Origin: Teratosphaeria epicoccoides
Taxonomy: Eukaryota; Ascomycota; Dothideomycetes; Mycosphaerellales; Teratosphaeriaceae
Direction of reading: 5' to 3'
Assembly (NCBI GenBank): GCA_021401465.1
Contig: JADDMT010000040.1
Span: 124,001-188,000, forward strand
DNA: 64,000 nt
In this document: positions 35,409 through 47,668 of the stretch, piece after piece
Layout of the letters: every line of letters begins with the position of its first letter
How positions within the stretch are numbered: the first letter of the stretch is position 1
Notes under the pieces: generated by a model
Databases searched by the model: none
What the model was told of the DNA's origin: nothing
The model's input: only the letters and a program-made list of their open reading frames with translations
Program-made: the position numbers and the translations under genes

Positions 35409-36957
35409 AGCTCCGGTCAATCAATTTTGGTTCAAGCCTGAGCACAATGATGTGACGAGAGAACCGACAGCGGGTGTTGCAATTCAGTCTAATATCCGCG
35501 CCTCGATGATTGCAGGGAATGCTTAATGCACTACGCGTAATTCAGCCTCAAGATGCTGTTGCAAGCCAGATGTAGTCAATCGACAGTCCTCCGGTGCAGT
35601 ACGTATGTTTGGTCGGCGAGTTGCTGTTTGTTCGCAAGGTGCAACAAGGCAGACGGCTGTGGAAGCCCGGCAAATGGCTGTTCGGATCGAAGTTGTGGCG
35701 TGATATCCCAAGGATGTATTACGGAGTGCGCTACGAGGCAGGTGTCGAATAAAGACCTCGCCTTCGTCAGGTCGCCGTCCACGACCTACTTACATGTATC
35801 TCTCTTCCTTCTAACGCGGTTACGCGCAATCTCACGGCCGCGTCGCAAGGTCATCATGACGCGTGACTGCACACGGAGAGCGGACTCGTCATAGATCCAT
35901 TCATTGCACAACGCTGCAGGGCTCCCAATGTCTCTTGGCTTCAGAAAGACTTTGATCCTGCCATGTTCAGGAGAAATAGGTCGCTAACCTTCACTCGAGC
36001 TTGTCTGCTCTTCTACCCCCAAACCCTACTGTCTAGCGCCCACCGGACCTAGCTCCTGTGGCTCCAATGACAATGCAGTGGGAATGCCGAGTCCGACAGC
36101 GACCTGGAAGCTGTGTAGCGGAGCCTGGCGGAAACTTGCTGGTGGTTGGCGTGCCGTCTCCATCACGAAAGACCTCTCGTAGCAACCGCATGCGGCTTCG
36201 TCTTACTTGCATACGAAGAGTCGCTCCGATTGGTCGCTACATCTACAAAACGACGTCGATCGCCGCCGAGCGGCTCTTTGGCTGCATGTGTGAACCTCAG
36301 CGAGTGCTTGTACGAAATCACCACGCTTATACAGTGCTGAAGAATGCAAAGTGTCGGACATTTTGTGCGCTATGTTGATCGCCATGCCATGTGGTGAGAT
36401 CGAGCATTAGACGACCAATGTCCGCCACGTTGAGCAGATCTTCCGAGAGCCTGTTTCGTGTCCGGGCATGTGTGGCTAGTGGGCCGTTGTGGCTTCCGGA
36501 CGAGCCCGCATGTTTGTTTCTCAAGGTTGGTTGCTCTGATGCACCATTTGCACCATATCAGCCCATGCAGAACTTCTAGCGATCGTTCACTACGACGTTG
36601 CAGCCTGCGCAAAATCACGCATTTCAACCTGGCCAGCTTGCCTACGCGATAGTGCGCAGTTGAGGACGTCCATCCCGGTGACTAAGCGCGGCATAGCAAC
36701 ACACAACATCCGTGCAGCAACGAGCCTACTGCTGGACGCGCTGGACGCGCTGGACGTAAGAGGCCGCCAGAAATGCTTGACGACCTCAGACAACCACTGC
36801 CGTACTTATTCAGGCGGCGAGAAGCATTAGCACCATCAAAATCGCCTAGATAGGGTGGTCTTCGGGGACAACAAGGTAAGTCAAGTTTCGTAGTCCAGGC
36901 GCAGAGATGGCTCTAGCTTCCATGATCGGGTCCTGGAGAGCAGCAAGATAGCAGTCC
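35409..36957. promoter_or_regulatory. 1.5-kb divergent intergenic region
   Basis: Between the starts of Ccg-9 (minus) and the large DH/PH-like gene (plus), so both promoters lie here. A 9-bp repeat (CTGGACGCG, nearly 3 copies) is at 36732-36756. No convincing gene. Confidence 0.4.
36732..36756. repeat. 9-bp tandem repeat CTGGACGCG
   Basis: About 2.8 perfect copies. Confidence 0.85.
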
Positions 36958-37101
36958 ATGCTCAACAAAATTCCTATCAGACTCTCCAGCCATGCCAGTA
37001 CGACGTCACAAGCTTTGGCGCACAACCTGCTGTATTCGACCCGTCTGACTTGCTCTCCAGCCAGTATCACTGTTCTCTCATACACAGAGTCCACTGGGCC
37101 A

Positions 37102-40100
37102 ATGCCCTCGCCGACTGGTGGGATCGAGAATGGAGCCAAGAAGACGCCGGAGAAGAAGGGAGGCGAGTTGAGAGAGGCGACTCTGGCCAAGAGGAGGTCG
37201 CAAGATTTCGCTTCAAAGATACAAGGCTGGGATGCGGGTGATCAGTCACATGATGAAGTGATTGTGGTTGAGGAGAAAGACAACGGAGCTCGGAGGACGA
37301 ACGACATTGTGGAGGTCATCGTGGATGTGCCCGAAAGCAGCAATGGAGTTGAGCTGGTCGCAGAAGTGGAACCCGAAAAGCAAAACATATCACCATCACG
37401 TCCGAAGACACCATGCAATATCGCAACAAAGCCTGGTGCCAAATCTGGCGATGCTGTGAAAGCATCGCGACAGATGGATCTTGAGCGCCAGGCGTGGGTC
37501 CGAAGGAAGAGCAAACCTCAAGCCGAGTTATCGGCAGAAGTTAAGGAGGCAACAACACCCAAGAAGCGCGTGGTCAGTGATGGCCATTGGCGCAGGGAGA
37601 AAGTAGCGAAGCCCGAGAGGACGAGTCCTGAGAAGGAGAAGGAGATCACACCGAAGCCGGTTACGATTCGAAGAAGCGTAGTCAGCGTCGGCTTGAAAGT
37701 GCCGCCTTCTGTAGCAGACTTTGTGGAGGAGCAAGATGCACCAGTCAAGGCGCGGGCGGTACGTGCGCCGCGCTCGAGATCAAGATCACGCGATCGTAAT
37801 ATTACGCCGGACTATGAGGACAGCGGGGTCAAAGTATACATCAAGCGACGCAAGCGGGATGAAAAGGCAGGCACGACGTCAGACAGCAGCTTCACTGCCG
37901 GAACAGCATCGTCCGAAAACCGAAACTCTTCTGCGACCGACATCACAACACCAGAACGATCACCCGGCAAGGTAATGCCCCCACGGCCGTCAACCGCGCC
38001 AAAAGAACGGAAGTCGAGACCGTCATTGGACGCGGTGCGCGAGGCAAGGTACGTGAGCCGCTTCAAGCCATTGGCAGCTGAACACGACGCCGGTGTGTCG
38101 AAGCCAGAGACAAGGCCATTGGCAAAGCTGGTGGCAAAAGCTGCACCAGTACCGGCACAACCAGGCAGTAAGGGCGGCCGTATTGACACTTGGCTGGCTG
38201 GGACCTCGGATCCATTTGTTGAGCGCGATCCGTCCTTGACGCCCCATCCTCTGGACATTCCGAAGCGAAAACCGAGGAGGCGGCCGGACGAGGAAACTTC
38301 GCGGAACCACGATGCCGATGAGCGTGGATTCAGCAGTGGACGGCGACAACGCTCAAGAACGTCACTGAAGCCGAGGGACGCAGAGAAGTCAAGCCCACTG
38401 GATCTCTCGCCAACAGAAACGACAAATCTGAGGCGTAGCATGGCTCGGCGACATACTCACTCACCTGTCAAAGCGCGAACTTCTGGTGACCTAGGATTGG
38501 CTGCAGACGTTAGGACCGTATCTGATGCAATGCCCAAGCGAGACACATCACGACACGACTTCGCGCGACCAGGTCCAAGTACTAGGCATAGACTCAATAC
38601 TATCGCATCTGTCGACACGCTCTCTTCCAAGCACCGTCACGGCGCAATGTCAGATACCTCAGAGCAGCTCACCATTGTTCCTGACGGCAGTATTCTCTCA
38701 AGAGCTAGCGATGGCGACCAGGCGCCTGAGTATGCCACTGGCCTTAAGAAACGATTGACTAAGACTTCGGATTTGGTTTCAATGCTGTCGCGAGATGATA
38801 GTCGGGCTCTGAGACCAGCGCGCAGGAGCACGCGCGGCTCCAGAAGAAAAGTTGGCGGCAGTGACTCGATCGAGGACATCATGAATGAGGTTACGACGGA
38901 TGAACTCAAGTATCACCGAGAGTTGCGAACACTCGTCGATGGCGTGATACCGGTGCTGCTGACGTATGTGCTTCAGAAGACAGACGCAACAGGCTCCAAG
39001 CGACTGTTCAGCGGATCGTCGCCAGCTGGCCAAGCTGTGACGCGCCCAATTGTGGAGATGGGCGTAGCGTTGGAGAAATTGAAAGCCACACACAAGCGCA
39101 TACCACTTCATGACGCGGAGGAACTCCTGCGATGGGCAGAGAACGCCAGCAAGCACTATACAGAATACCTCAAGTCGTGGCGGCTTGGCTTCCAGGATGT
39201 GATTGTCACGCTTGCACCAGGGGATGAAAACGACAAGACTGGTGCGAGCGAAAAGCAGGGTGAGAAAGTCGATGTGGCTTATCTTCTGAAGAGGCCTTTA
39301 GTGCGCCTCAAGTATCTAGCAAAGACCTTCAAGGCTATCGACCACATTCACCCTTCAGAGAAGGCAAGTACATTGGGTGAGAGATACTATCAGCTTGTTC
39401 AAGAGGCACGGCAAAGGAATAATGATGAACGCGCTCGCCTGGAGGACGAGGCAGCTGCGAGCATCGATCCCACGAGGGCTCGAGATCCAAGGAGTTTTGC
39501 GCCCTTGGCTGGGGTCAGCATTGATTCGACGAGAAGTGTGAGGGCGAGAGATTACTTCGACATGGATCTCTTACACTCCAGTGGCCAACAATTGTTGTGT
39601 AAGATCGAAGTCATCCTCCGCGATGACGCTCCTGGACGAGGAAACGCTAGCGATATTCTGTTCTGTGAAGTGTCGATGGCTGGCAGATGGCTCCTGTTCC
39701 CACCAATACCTGCATCATATGTATCAGCGCGTCCGGCTGATGCGGATGGCGAGATTTTGGTCATGATTCGAGGAATGCTGGTAGGCGGCCAAGAGTGGCG
39801 CGAGCTGATGACACTCAAATCGGAGGATGACTCTGTAGTCGACGAGTGGCTTGGCATGTTGAACACCACGCCTGTTCCAGCCAACCTCCCCAGAGTGTCG
39901 AGCTCCGATGAGCTGCGAGGAGCATATATGAGTGGTGGGCTTGGTGACAACGCTGCTAGCCATCGAACGCCGTCTCCAAGCGAGATTGACATGCCTTTGG
40001 GAGAGCCAGCCACAGAAAAGGCGCAACAATGGGACGGCAGCGAGGTCAACAGTACTGTTGGTGACGTGCCAGCTCCTTCGCTGCGGAGAATGAAAGCAAA

Positions 40101-42162
40101 GAGATTTCGCAGTCGCCCAGCATCACCAATATCGGAGGATTCGTACGAACAGGTCCATGCTAGGGCGAACCAAATCGCAGAACGGGATGCATATAGCGAA
40201 GATGAGCGCAGTGAGGATCGCTATCGACCTAGGACACAAAATCGACCTAAGTCGGCATACCTATCCTCACAATCCAGCTGGGCAGAAACGACTTCATTTG
40301 TATCTTCGTACGCGTCCACACCGCGAAAGGACTACAGTGTCTGGTTGCCTTCTACCGACGGTCGATCAGATGAGTCCGATAGCGCAGATGAAGACGAGCG
40401 TGCTCCACCCGCGCGCCCTAGCATGCACCGGCGGACGTCTTCAATTCCATCTTTGGACATGCCAACTATACCAAAGCAGCGGAAGACGACTGCGCCCAAT
40501 ACGCCTCGGCAGCCATCCAACAAACGGGAGTCGGAGCCCAGCTCCGCGCCTGCAAAGTTACAGAGAAAGACCACACCGTCCAAAGCTGATCAAACGCCGC
40601 AGTTCAAGCCGAAGTCAACATCGCTCGGTCTGCGGTCTGGTCTGCTCCCCTCTCTTACACCTGCGTTCCTCAAGCGCAACAGAAGACCATCATCACCGCT
40701 CAAACACGAGTACGAGCCTTCCTCGGCTTCTGAGTCCTTCACTGATAGCGACCTCTCGGACCTTGAGGACGATGCTGAATCAGTAACTTCAAAATCTTCG
40801 GCTAATGAGGATGCTGCTGTCTCTACTGTCGGTGAGCTCAGAGACTTCAGCAGCCCAACAGCCTTCAAACCGAAGTCAAGGACTGTCAGTGCGCATTCGG
40901 GGCCCACGTCATCAGAGAATAAGTCAGCCGCTTCTTCACGATTGCCCTCCCGTCAGCCAAGTCCTGAAGGTTTGCAGCCTGCCAAGACGATAGCGTGTAT
41001 ATTTGCATGGGCCGATAGAGGTACCTGGGACAGTCTGCACCCCGGAGAGTGCAGCATAGTGGTAACACCTGGTCTTATCGAGGCATTCGATCTTACCCAA
41101 GCTGCCGTTGCTATGGCAGGGTCGGATCTTGCAGACTCTGTCAGCCCGTCGCAACGTGGTGTGAGGCCTCTGGTCGCATTGGAGCTGACACCCCTGGTCC
41201 CCCTGCGCCGTGGCACTGCTTTGGACATCTCGATCCGCTCGCCGCCAACAGCAGACTGTCTACTGAGGACAAGCAACAACATCATGCTCAGATCGCGCAG
41301 TCCAGAGGAATGCGAGAAGCTGTATGGTCTAATCAATCGAGCCCGCATTGATAACCCAACGTACGTCGCTTTGCAAAACGCCAGAGGACCAGTTGCGACT
41401 AGCAACTGGGCTGAGAAAATGGACCTGATGAACGCGGCCCGCTCGGAAAAGCCATCATTCCTGGGGTCATTTTCGAGGAAGAGCAGCACGTACCGCTCAA
41501 AGGGCAGTCGGGCCGCATCTACTGCCGCCACAGACTCCTCCATCGGCACCATGAATTCTGCCTTCTCGGCTCTTAGACGTTTCAGCGGCGGCAAGAGCGT
41601 CTTCAACATCGCCAAAAGTACTTTGACCTCTCGCGAAGGGAGTCGCACTACCTACAGCGACTCTCTATCATCTGGCGTCGCGACACCACTGCCCATCGAT
41701 CCGAGCATGGGTACACCACTCGGCATCACCAACGCCAAGATTCGCCTCTACCTCCGCGAGACCGCATCGAAATGGCGAGACATGGGCTCTGCGCGCCTAA
41801 CAGTCATGTTGCCTCCACGTCAGTTCCATGGCGCAGCGGCCGACCCGGCGATCATCGGGCTGGAGAAGCGGATCATTATCAGCGGTAAGAACGATGGCGA
41901 TATCCTGCTGGACGTCACGCTCGGCGAACAGTGCTTTGAGCGCGTGGCACGAACTGGCATTGCCATGAGCGTATGGCAGGACCAAGCCGCCGTGGGTGCT
42001 ACAGGGGGCGTAAGCAGTGCTAGTAGTAAGGTGTTTATGATCCAGTTGAAAGCGGTAAGTCATGCATTCTCACTTGTGCAGCGTGAGAATCGGTGCTAAC
42101 GACTCCGGCAGGAGCGCGACGCTGCTTACACCTTTGGCTTGGTTGGCAAGCTGCGGTACTAA
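37102..42162 (+). CDS. Large disordered protein with DH-like and PH-like regions
   Basis: 1667 aa from exons 37102-42054 and 42112-42162. The 57-nt intron joins MIQLKA to ERDAAYTFGLVGKLRY. The first ~580 residues are basic, Ser/Arg/Pro-rich and disordered. Near residue 590, SIEDIMNEVTTDELKYHRELRTLVDGVIPVLLTYVL looks like the opening helix of a Dbl-homology (Rho-GEF) domain. It is followed by a PH-like stretch (about 815-930) ending EWRELMTLKSEDDSVVDEWLGML. A second disordered region leads to another PH-like part (about 1296-1420, KTIACIFAWADRGTWDSL). The last ~120 residues are conserved-looking (KIRLYLRETASKWRDMGSARLTVML). A Rho-GEF or cortical scaffold is inferred. The frame is also open from ATG 36958. 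Confidence 0.85.
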
Positions 42163-42630
42163 TTTTCGCGAGCAATTAGCTTATCAAGATACTCTGTACG
42201 ATGCGACAGAGACACAATGATGTGATGGCCCAAAACTGCGGCTTTCGTATTTGGTGATGGAACCTGATGATTTAGCGATTGGCGTATGGTGTTCTCGATC
42301 TTCTGTTGCAGCGCCAAGAGTATATAGCTGTGCTGAAGTACATACAACCACGATGCGAATGGAGTGACAGTGTGAAGGCCGCACATGCTTGGTGAGGTGT
42401 TCCTGTTTGATCTCTCTGCCGCCAGACGATTCAGTACCATGCCTCGCGCTATAAACAGCTGATTCCTCACTGTAAATCCAAGTTTACATCATGGACGTGC
42501 CGCATAGGAGGGAGTGATCAGCTCCAAAATGGTTGAAGTGATTTCGTCTGCCGATTAACAAGTTGACTGGTTGATTCGGTTGATCTGATTGACTGCCTGC
42601 TGATGCAAATGAGTGCTTTGTCAAACAGGG

Positions 42631-42895
42631 GACTGCTCTTTGATGTGGTTATTCGCTCTCTGATGTCGAGTGGTTGACTGCTCTCTGATCTGGTTGGCTA
42701 CTCTGTGATGTGGTTGACCGCTCTCCAATGTAGTTGACTGCTCCTGATGTACTACTCGACTGCCCGCAAATACTAACGAGAATTCCGTCAAACAATTGAC
42801 TGCTGTGGCTGACTGCCTGCTGTTACGATTGCCGCTTTGACAAACACCAAATACAGTCGGCTGCTCCTTGACATGGTCGGTTGCTCTTTGACCCA
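42631..42895. repeat. Degenerate 20-bp minisatellite
   Basis: Units close to gactgctctctgatgtggtt follow each other from 42631 to about 42752. Two more diverged units lie at about 42856-42895. Unit length varies by a few bases and the copies have drifted. Confidence 0.75.
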
Positions 42896-43500
42896 TTGAG
42901 TTTCAATCGCATGCTATGTGCGAAGTGTGCACAACTCGTGGAATTTTTCGATTGTCGGCTGGGATGTTTGGCAATAGCCAACAGCTGTTGTCCGCAGATG
43001 AACATAGAGTGGCATTTCAAGCATAGATCATCGCAATGGGCTGACCTTGATCCCCGAAATGCTCGCTCTTACCGTCGTGGACGGCACCAAGGTCAAGGAA
43101 CTGCGGCCTGGAGCAAAAAAGTAAGAGCATGATCCGTCGGTCAGCTGGTCGGGACAAAAAGATCATGGGCCGCCCTCTGGCTCAATTCGACATCTCAAAG
43201 CATCGACTCTAAGATGCTTAATTGACATATGCACCTTTCGCTATTGATGAATCGATGGCTCGAGTCAGTCCCTGTGACATCTGTCGGGCACTAGCGTTCT
43301 GTTGACTGCTGATATCAATGTTGACTCCCGCTTCATTATAGATACCAATCATCAATGACCCCTCCAGCGCTCGGCGATACCGAGCAGGTGATGGGGTCAG
43401 TAACGCGAAGCCGAATGCTCGCACACGTGTATACGGTTCTGAAAAGCAAACCTTGAAAATTCTGTCGTAGTCGGTGGGCTTGGGATTCGGATGGTGACGG

Positions 43501-43872
43501 TGGGATCTTAGCGCAAGAGCAATCTCAGGAGGTGCCCGTACCATGACACTGTCCGCTTTTGTGGGTACAGCCGCGCGCAACATCGTTTAAAAGTCCCACA
43601 AAAAGGTGTCCCATGTTGAAGTCGATGTCGTCAAGTCGGTGGGTGGATCTTAGCGCAAGACAATCTCAGGAGGTGCCCGTACCATGACACTGCCCGCTTA
43701 TGTGGGAGCAGCCGCGCGCAACCTCGTTCGAAGATCCCGCAAAAAGGTGTCCATGCTGAGATTGGGATCTGAACGCAAGAGTAGTCTCAGGAGGTGCCCG
43801 TACCGTGACACTGCTCGCTTTTGTGGGAGCAGCCGCGCAACCTCGTTTGAAAATCCCGCAGAGAGGTGTCCC
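43501..43872. repeat. Repeat array A: three ~110-bp units
   Basis: Units start at about 43501, 43646 and 43764. Each runs from a GATCTTAGCGCAAGA-like head through CTCAGGAGGTGCCCGTACC and TGACACTG to GTGGG-x2-CAGCCGCGCGCAAC, and ends at AGGTGTCC. The spacing between unit starts is 145 and 118 bp. Confidence 0.9.
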
Positions 43873-44026
43873 GTGCCGTCAATAGTTCAGTGTCGAGAGC
43901 CGAAGCATTTTGACGGTCGATGAATGTTTGTGTAGAAGATGAAGAGAAAGTGCAGGGCGTGAAAACTTTTATGCTTGCTAATGGCGCTAGTGCGGCGAGC
44001 GGGGGACGGAGCATGCCGCCTGTCAC

Positions 44027-45485
44027 ATGCCGATGCCGAGCCTTGCCCTTCCTCCCACGCGCACAGGTTTACCCCTTCGCGCAAATAAGGGAGCTCGCCA
44101 GATCGTCGTTCGTCGAGGAATTGATTCGGAAGAAGAGAAAGAGGAAGATGAAGAGCAATGGGAGCCTTCGTCGTGGGCGGCTCGTCTCAGGATCAGCGGG
44201 GTCAAAACTAGACGGAAGCCATTGAACGACCATGAATTTTCCGATGAGGCGATCGCTGGCCACGTCGGTGACGACGCCGATGCTTCAGACGATGTAGCGG
44301 TTGCCAAGACGACTCGGAAGGGAATCAGCCGTCCAGGGCAATCGTACCAGGAGCATGAGAATGGAGATATTGAACTTGTACCGGTGGAAAGTCTCCGCAG
44401 GTCAAGCAGAGTCAAGAAGTTGGCAACATCCGCCAAAGGCGTAGCGTCGCACGTCAATGACACCGACAGCGATGATACTGACAAGCCACGTGGGACGCGA
44501 GCCAGCGCACGCGGCAGCCGTCCGGTCATCACAGTCGATGACGATGGTGAAGAGCCTGAGCCAATTTTGCGTGCGACTCGCCGCAAGTTCGCCAAAGCCA
44601 AGACTTCGAAGCGCGGGTCACATGACGTCGAAAGCGTTTCAGATCGTCCTGACTCGATTCCAGCCTTTGCTCATACCAAGGTTCCCGAGAAGACTGTCCT
44701 TTGCCAGGACAAGTCAATCCTGGGTCGTTACTTGCGCGAGAAACATGGCAAGACGAACACTGCAGAGGACCGTGAGGAGGCTTTGGGACGCTGTGTGGAA
44801 ATCGCCGAGCTCGAAAGCTCCCGCGCGATGGAGAAGGTCAAGACCTTGGAAGAGCAGTTGAAGGCGGCGAGGATGGATGTCCGCAGGTCTAGGGGCGAGG
44901 TGGAAGCCATGCGCAATGGTTCGGAGAGGGCTTGGGCTGATTCCTTTGCTGAGGAGAAGATGGGTGGGATGCGTCAGGCGCATATGGCGGAGGCTGCACA
45001 GCTGCGAAGGGAGGTGGCAGACAGGAACTCCAAGCTGAAGGAGGTCCAGGTCGAGCTGGCTGCTTGGGAGAGGAAGGGTAGGGACATCCAGGAATCGTCG
45101 GCGAGGATCGAGAGGTTTCAGGCCGTGGCCACAAAATCGATGTCTGAGGCAAGCACAGCGCTCGAAGAGCTGGAGATGATAAAATCTAAGCTGAATGTGG
45201 CGGAGACAAAGGTGCGGGCGGGAAAGGTGACACTCCCAGGCGAAATGGGCGAGCCGGTCGATTATTTGCCTGAGGACGCCATCACACTGGTCGAGGGCCT
45301 GCGCGTTAAGGGCGAGGCCTGGTATGCCAATGCTCGTGCGGATTTCGTCGTGAGGAGCTGGAGAAGGAGAACGAGGAGCTGAAGCAGGAGAAGGAGACCT
45401 GGAGAAAGAGATCGGGGAGCTGAAGAAGGAGAACGTGGACCTGAAGGCTGAGTGTGCGAGGCGGAGCCCCAAGACGTCTGGCTAG
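44027..45485 (+). CDS. Acidic, coiled-coil protein, lineage-specific, C-terminus frame-broken
   Basis: The frame from ATG 44027 runs 451 codons to 45382. An acidic, basic-patched disordered half (EEEKEEDEEQ, RRSSRVKKL, VITVDDDGEEPEP) is followed by a long coiled coil from about residue 240 (ALGRCVEIAELESSRAMEKVKTLEEQLKAARM onward). The heptads do not end at the stop. They continue one frame over (RREELEKENEELKQEKE) and then in the third frame (DLEKEIGELKKENVDLKAECARR) to a stop at 45483-45485. Two single-base losses near 45350 and 45390 explain this. No domain is recognised. The gene may be decaying, or the sequence may carry indels in GA-rich DNA. Confidence 0.55.
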
Positions 45486-46384
45486 GCGTGCAAGTGCCAA
45501 ATGGGGGGTTAAGTGAGTCGTAATACGAGGTTCATGCTCTGTTACGATGAGACTGACAGGTTAAGAGGTCCAGAAATTTGACAGCTTGATGACTGAGGTT
45601 GATAGCGTTGACTGCGCGTGATGGCGTAGTCAGCTGGGGACTCGAGCGTGGTGGCGCCTCAGCCAGCGCCTGAGCGTAAAGGAGACTCTCAGCGCAGTGA
45701 GCACCGACTGGAGATGGTTGATGGGCGAAGATGTAAGAGTAAATTCGGCGAATGCGTTCAATGTTGTTTCTTTAGGGCACTGTCTTGCAGACTTCCTGCA
45801 AAGAAGCAGAAGGCAGGAGAGTATATCACAAATTCGAAACTAGTTCCTCTCGGGGCTGAATGAGAAATGTATGCAGATAAGAATGTCAAGATCGCGATGA
45901 GTGTGAAACTGGACGAGCAATGAAAGACAAGTGAGGTTGAGTAACGCAGGGCGGGATCGACCGCAGCCAATGGGTATGTGCTAAGGTTCGCATTAGTCAT
46001 GCCGGCGCTGCAAAGAACACATCAAACCTGAAGCCAGTGGAACCTACAATATATCATGGCAGCCATGGTGTTGTATATTTCAGCCCGCCTGTTAGTCCAT
46101 TTGACTTGCTTGTCTGGGGAGGTCGCACTAGCGCCGATTAATTTTGTCCTCCTGGCCTGCTGCAAGTATCGGCTGAATTGCTTTGCAAACTTACATAGTT
46201 CGCAACAGCATTTTCGCCCTGGCTGACGCCGCCCATCATGTTAGTAAATCCTGCCTGGCGCTTGTGCACGTGATGTACTGCCATGAACCTATAAGGCTTT
46301 CAATCGCCCGGTAGTCTTGGGCAAATCGCAAGAGGTCCTGTCTTCGAACTAAGTACAGCGACGGATTGAGTTGGTGTTGCATCG

Positions 46385-46660
46385 AAGTACAGTCCATATG
46401 GTTGGAAAAGGACCTCCAGCTCTCGGCTGCGCCAAGGTAGAAATGGATTTAGTCGCGCGAAGGCATAGAGCTGCACAGGTATATGCGGGAGAAGTCATAG
46501 CAAACCAGAGATCATGCAATGCAGGCCCACAAAGCTATCGGCGGCGGCCCCGGAGGCAGTGGGAAGGACAAATCAAATCTTAGCGCAGAGAGCTTTCGCA
46601 GAAAACGCTTGCGTGCCCATCTTGCCGCTTCTGTGCCCAGCTGCCATAATCAGTCAATCC
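46385..46660. repeat. Relic copy of the array leader and part of a unit
   Basis: GACCTCCAGCTCTCGGC and a following GCCAAGG match the leader of array B (CCCTCCAGCTCTCGGC...GGCCAAAGG). Further on, AAATCAAATC then TTAGCGCAGAG...TTTCGCAG match the head of a repeat unit, after which similarity fades. Confidence 0.6.
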
Positions 46661-47203
46661 ATTGGTAGATATTGTTTTCAGAAAAACGCGGTGTTGGGAG
46701 TTTGTGGGAGAACATCTTCCCTTCAGATGTTCCGCACGCTCTGGAAGAAGCTGCCTGACACCTACTGGGATCTGCGCACCACGCACTATGTTGACGCCAG
46801 TAAGATATGTAGTGTACTACTAGTTGCTCAATAGTCGGTCATTCCGCAAAAGCTCTGTATGTAAGATATGTCGTCCCAGTAAACCAGGGTTACTGATGTA
46901 CTGATCGGCCATGGGACCTTGGAAGGTATTGAATACATGTAATTGAGCCCGATCTCGCTCAACTGCGTCATGGAATACAAGTAGTATGCATGCACGAGAA
47001 CATTTGACGCTGATATCGAGAAGTCATTGCACTGTCTACATGATGCACGAGAACCCTCCAGCTCTCGGCAAGGCCAAAGGCACTGATGGAGTCAGCAACG
47101 CGAAGCCGATTGCTCGCACACATATATACGGTATAAATGCACACAAACGTAACAAATCAAATCTGCGTTCGCTCGGCCGATTGGTCGTGGGTGTCGTCGG
47201 GGC

Positions 47204-47668
47204 GGATCTCAGCGCAGACCACTCTCGCAGGATGCTCATACTTAGACACTGGGCGCTTTTGTGGGCCCAGCCGCGTGCAATCTAGATTGAGTGACTACAA
47301 AGAGGTGTCCATGGTCGTCGGAGCCCAGCGCAGGACACTCTCTGAGGATGCACGTACTTGGACACTGGGCGCTTCTGTGGGCCCAGCCGCGTGCAATCTA
47401 GATTGAGTGCCTACTAAAGGGGTGTCCGCGAACCATTGTCGTGGAAGCCTAGCGCAGAGCACTCTCGCAGGATGCTCATACTTAGACACTGGGCGCTTTT
47501 GTGGGCCCAGCCGCGTGCAATCCCGGTTGGGATACCTACAAGAGGGTGTCCGAGGCGATGGATCCTAGCGCAGAACACTCTCTGAGGATGCTCGTACTTG
47601 AATACTGGGTGCATTTGTGGGCCCAGCCGCGTGCAATCCAGATTGAATGTCTACAAAAGGGTGTCCGA
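47204..47668. repeat. Repeat array B: four ~117-bp units
   Basis: Units start at about 47204, 47321, 47444 and 47561. All contain AGCGCAG, GGATGC, ACTGGG, TGTGGGCCCAGCCGCGTGCAATC and end at GGTGTCC. Units 1 and 3 share CTCGCAGGATGCTCATACTTA, apart from 1-2 bases, while units 2 and 4 share CTCTGAGGATGC and CGTACTTG. Confidence 0.92.

Larger units (their letters stand above)
42163..44026. other. Intergenic, repeat-rich
   Basis: Holds a degenerate 20-bp minisatellite (42631-42895) and repeat array A (43501-43872) with its leader (about 43330-43500) and trailer (about 43915-44010). No defensible gene. Confidence 0.6.
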
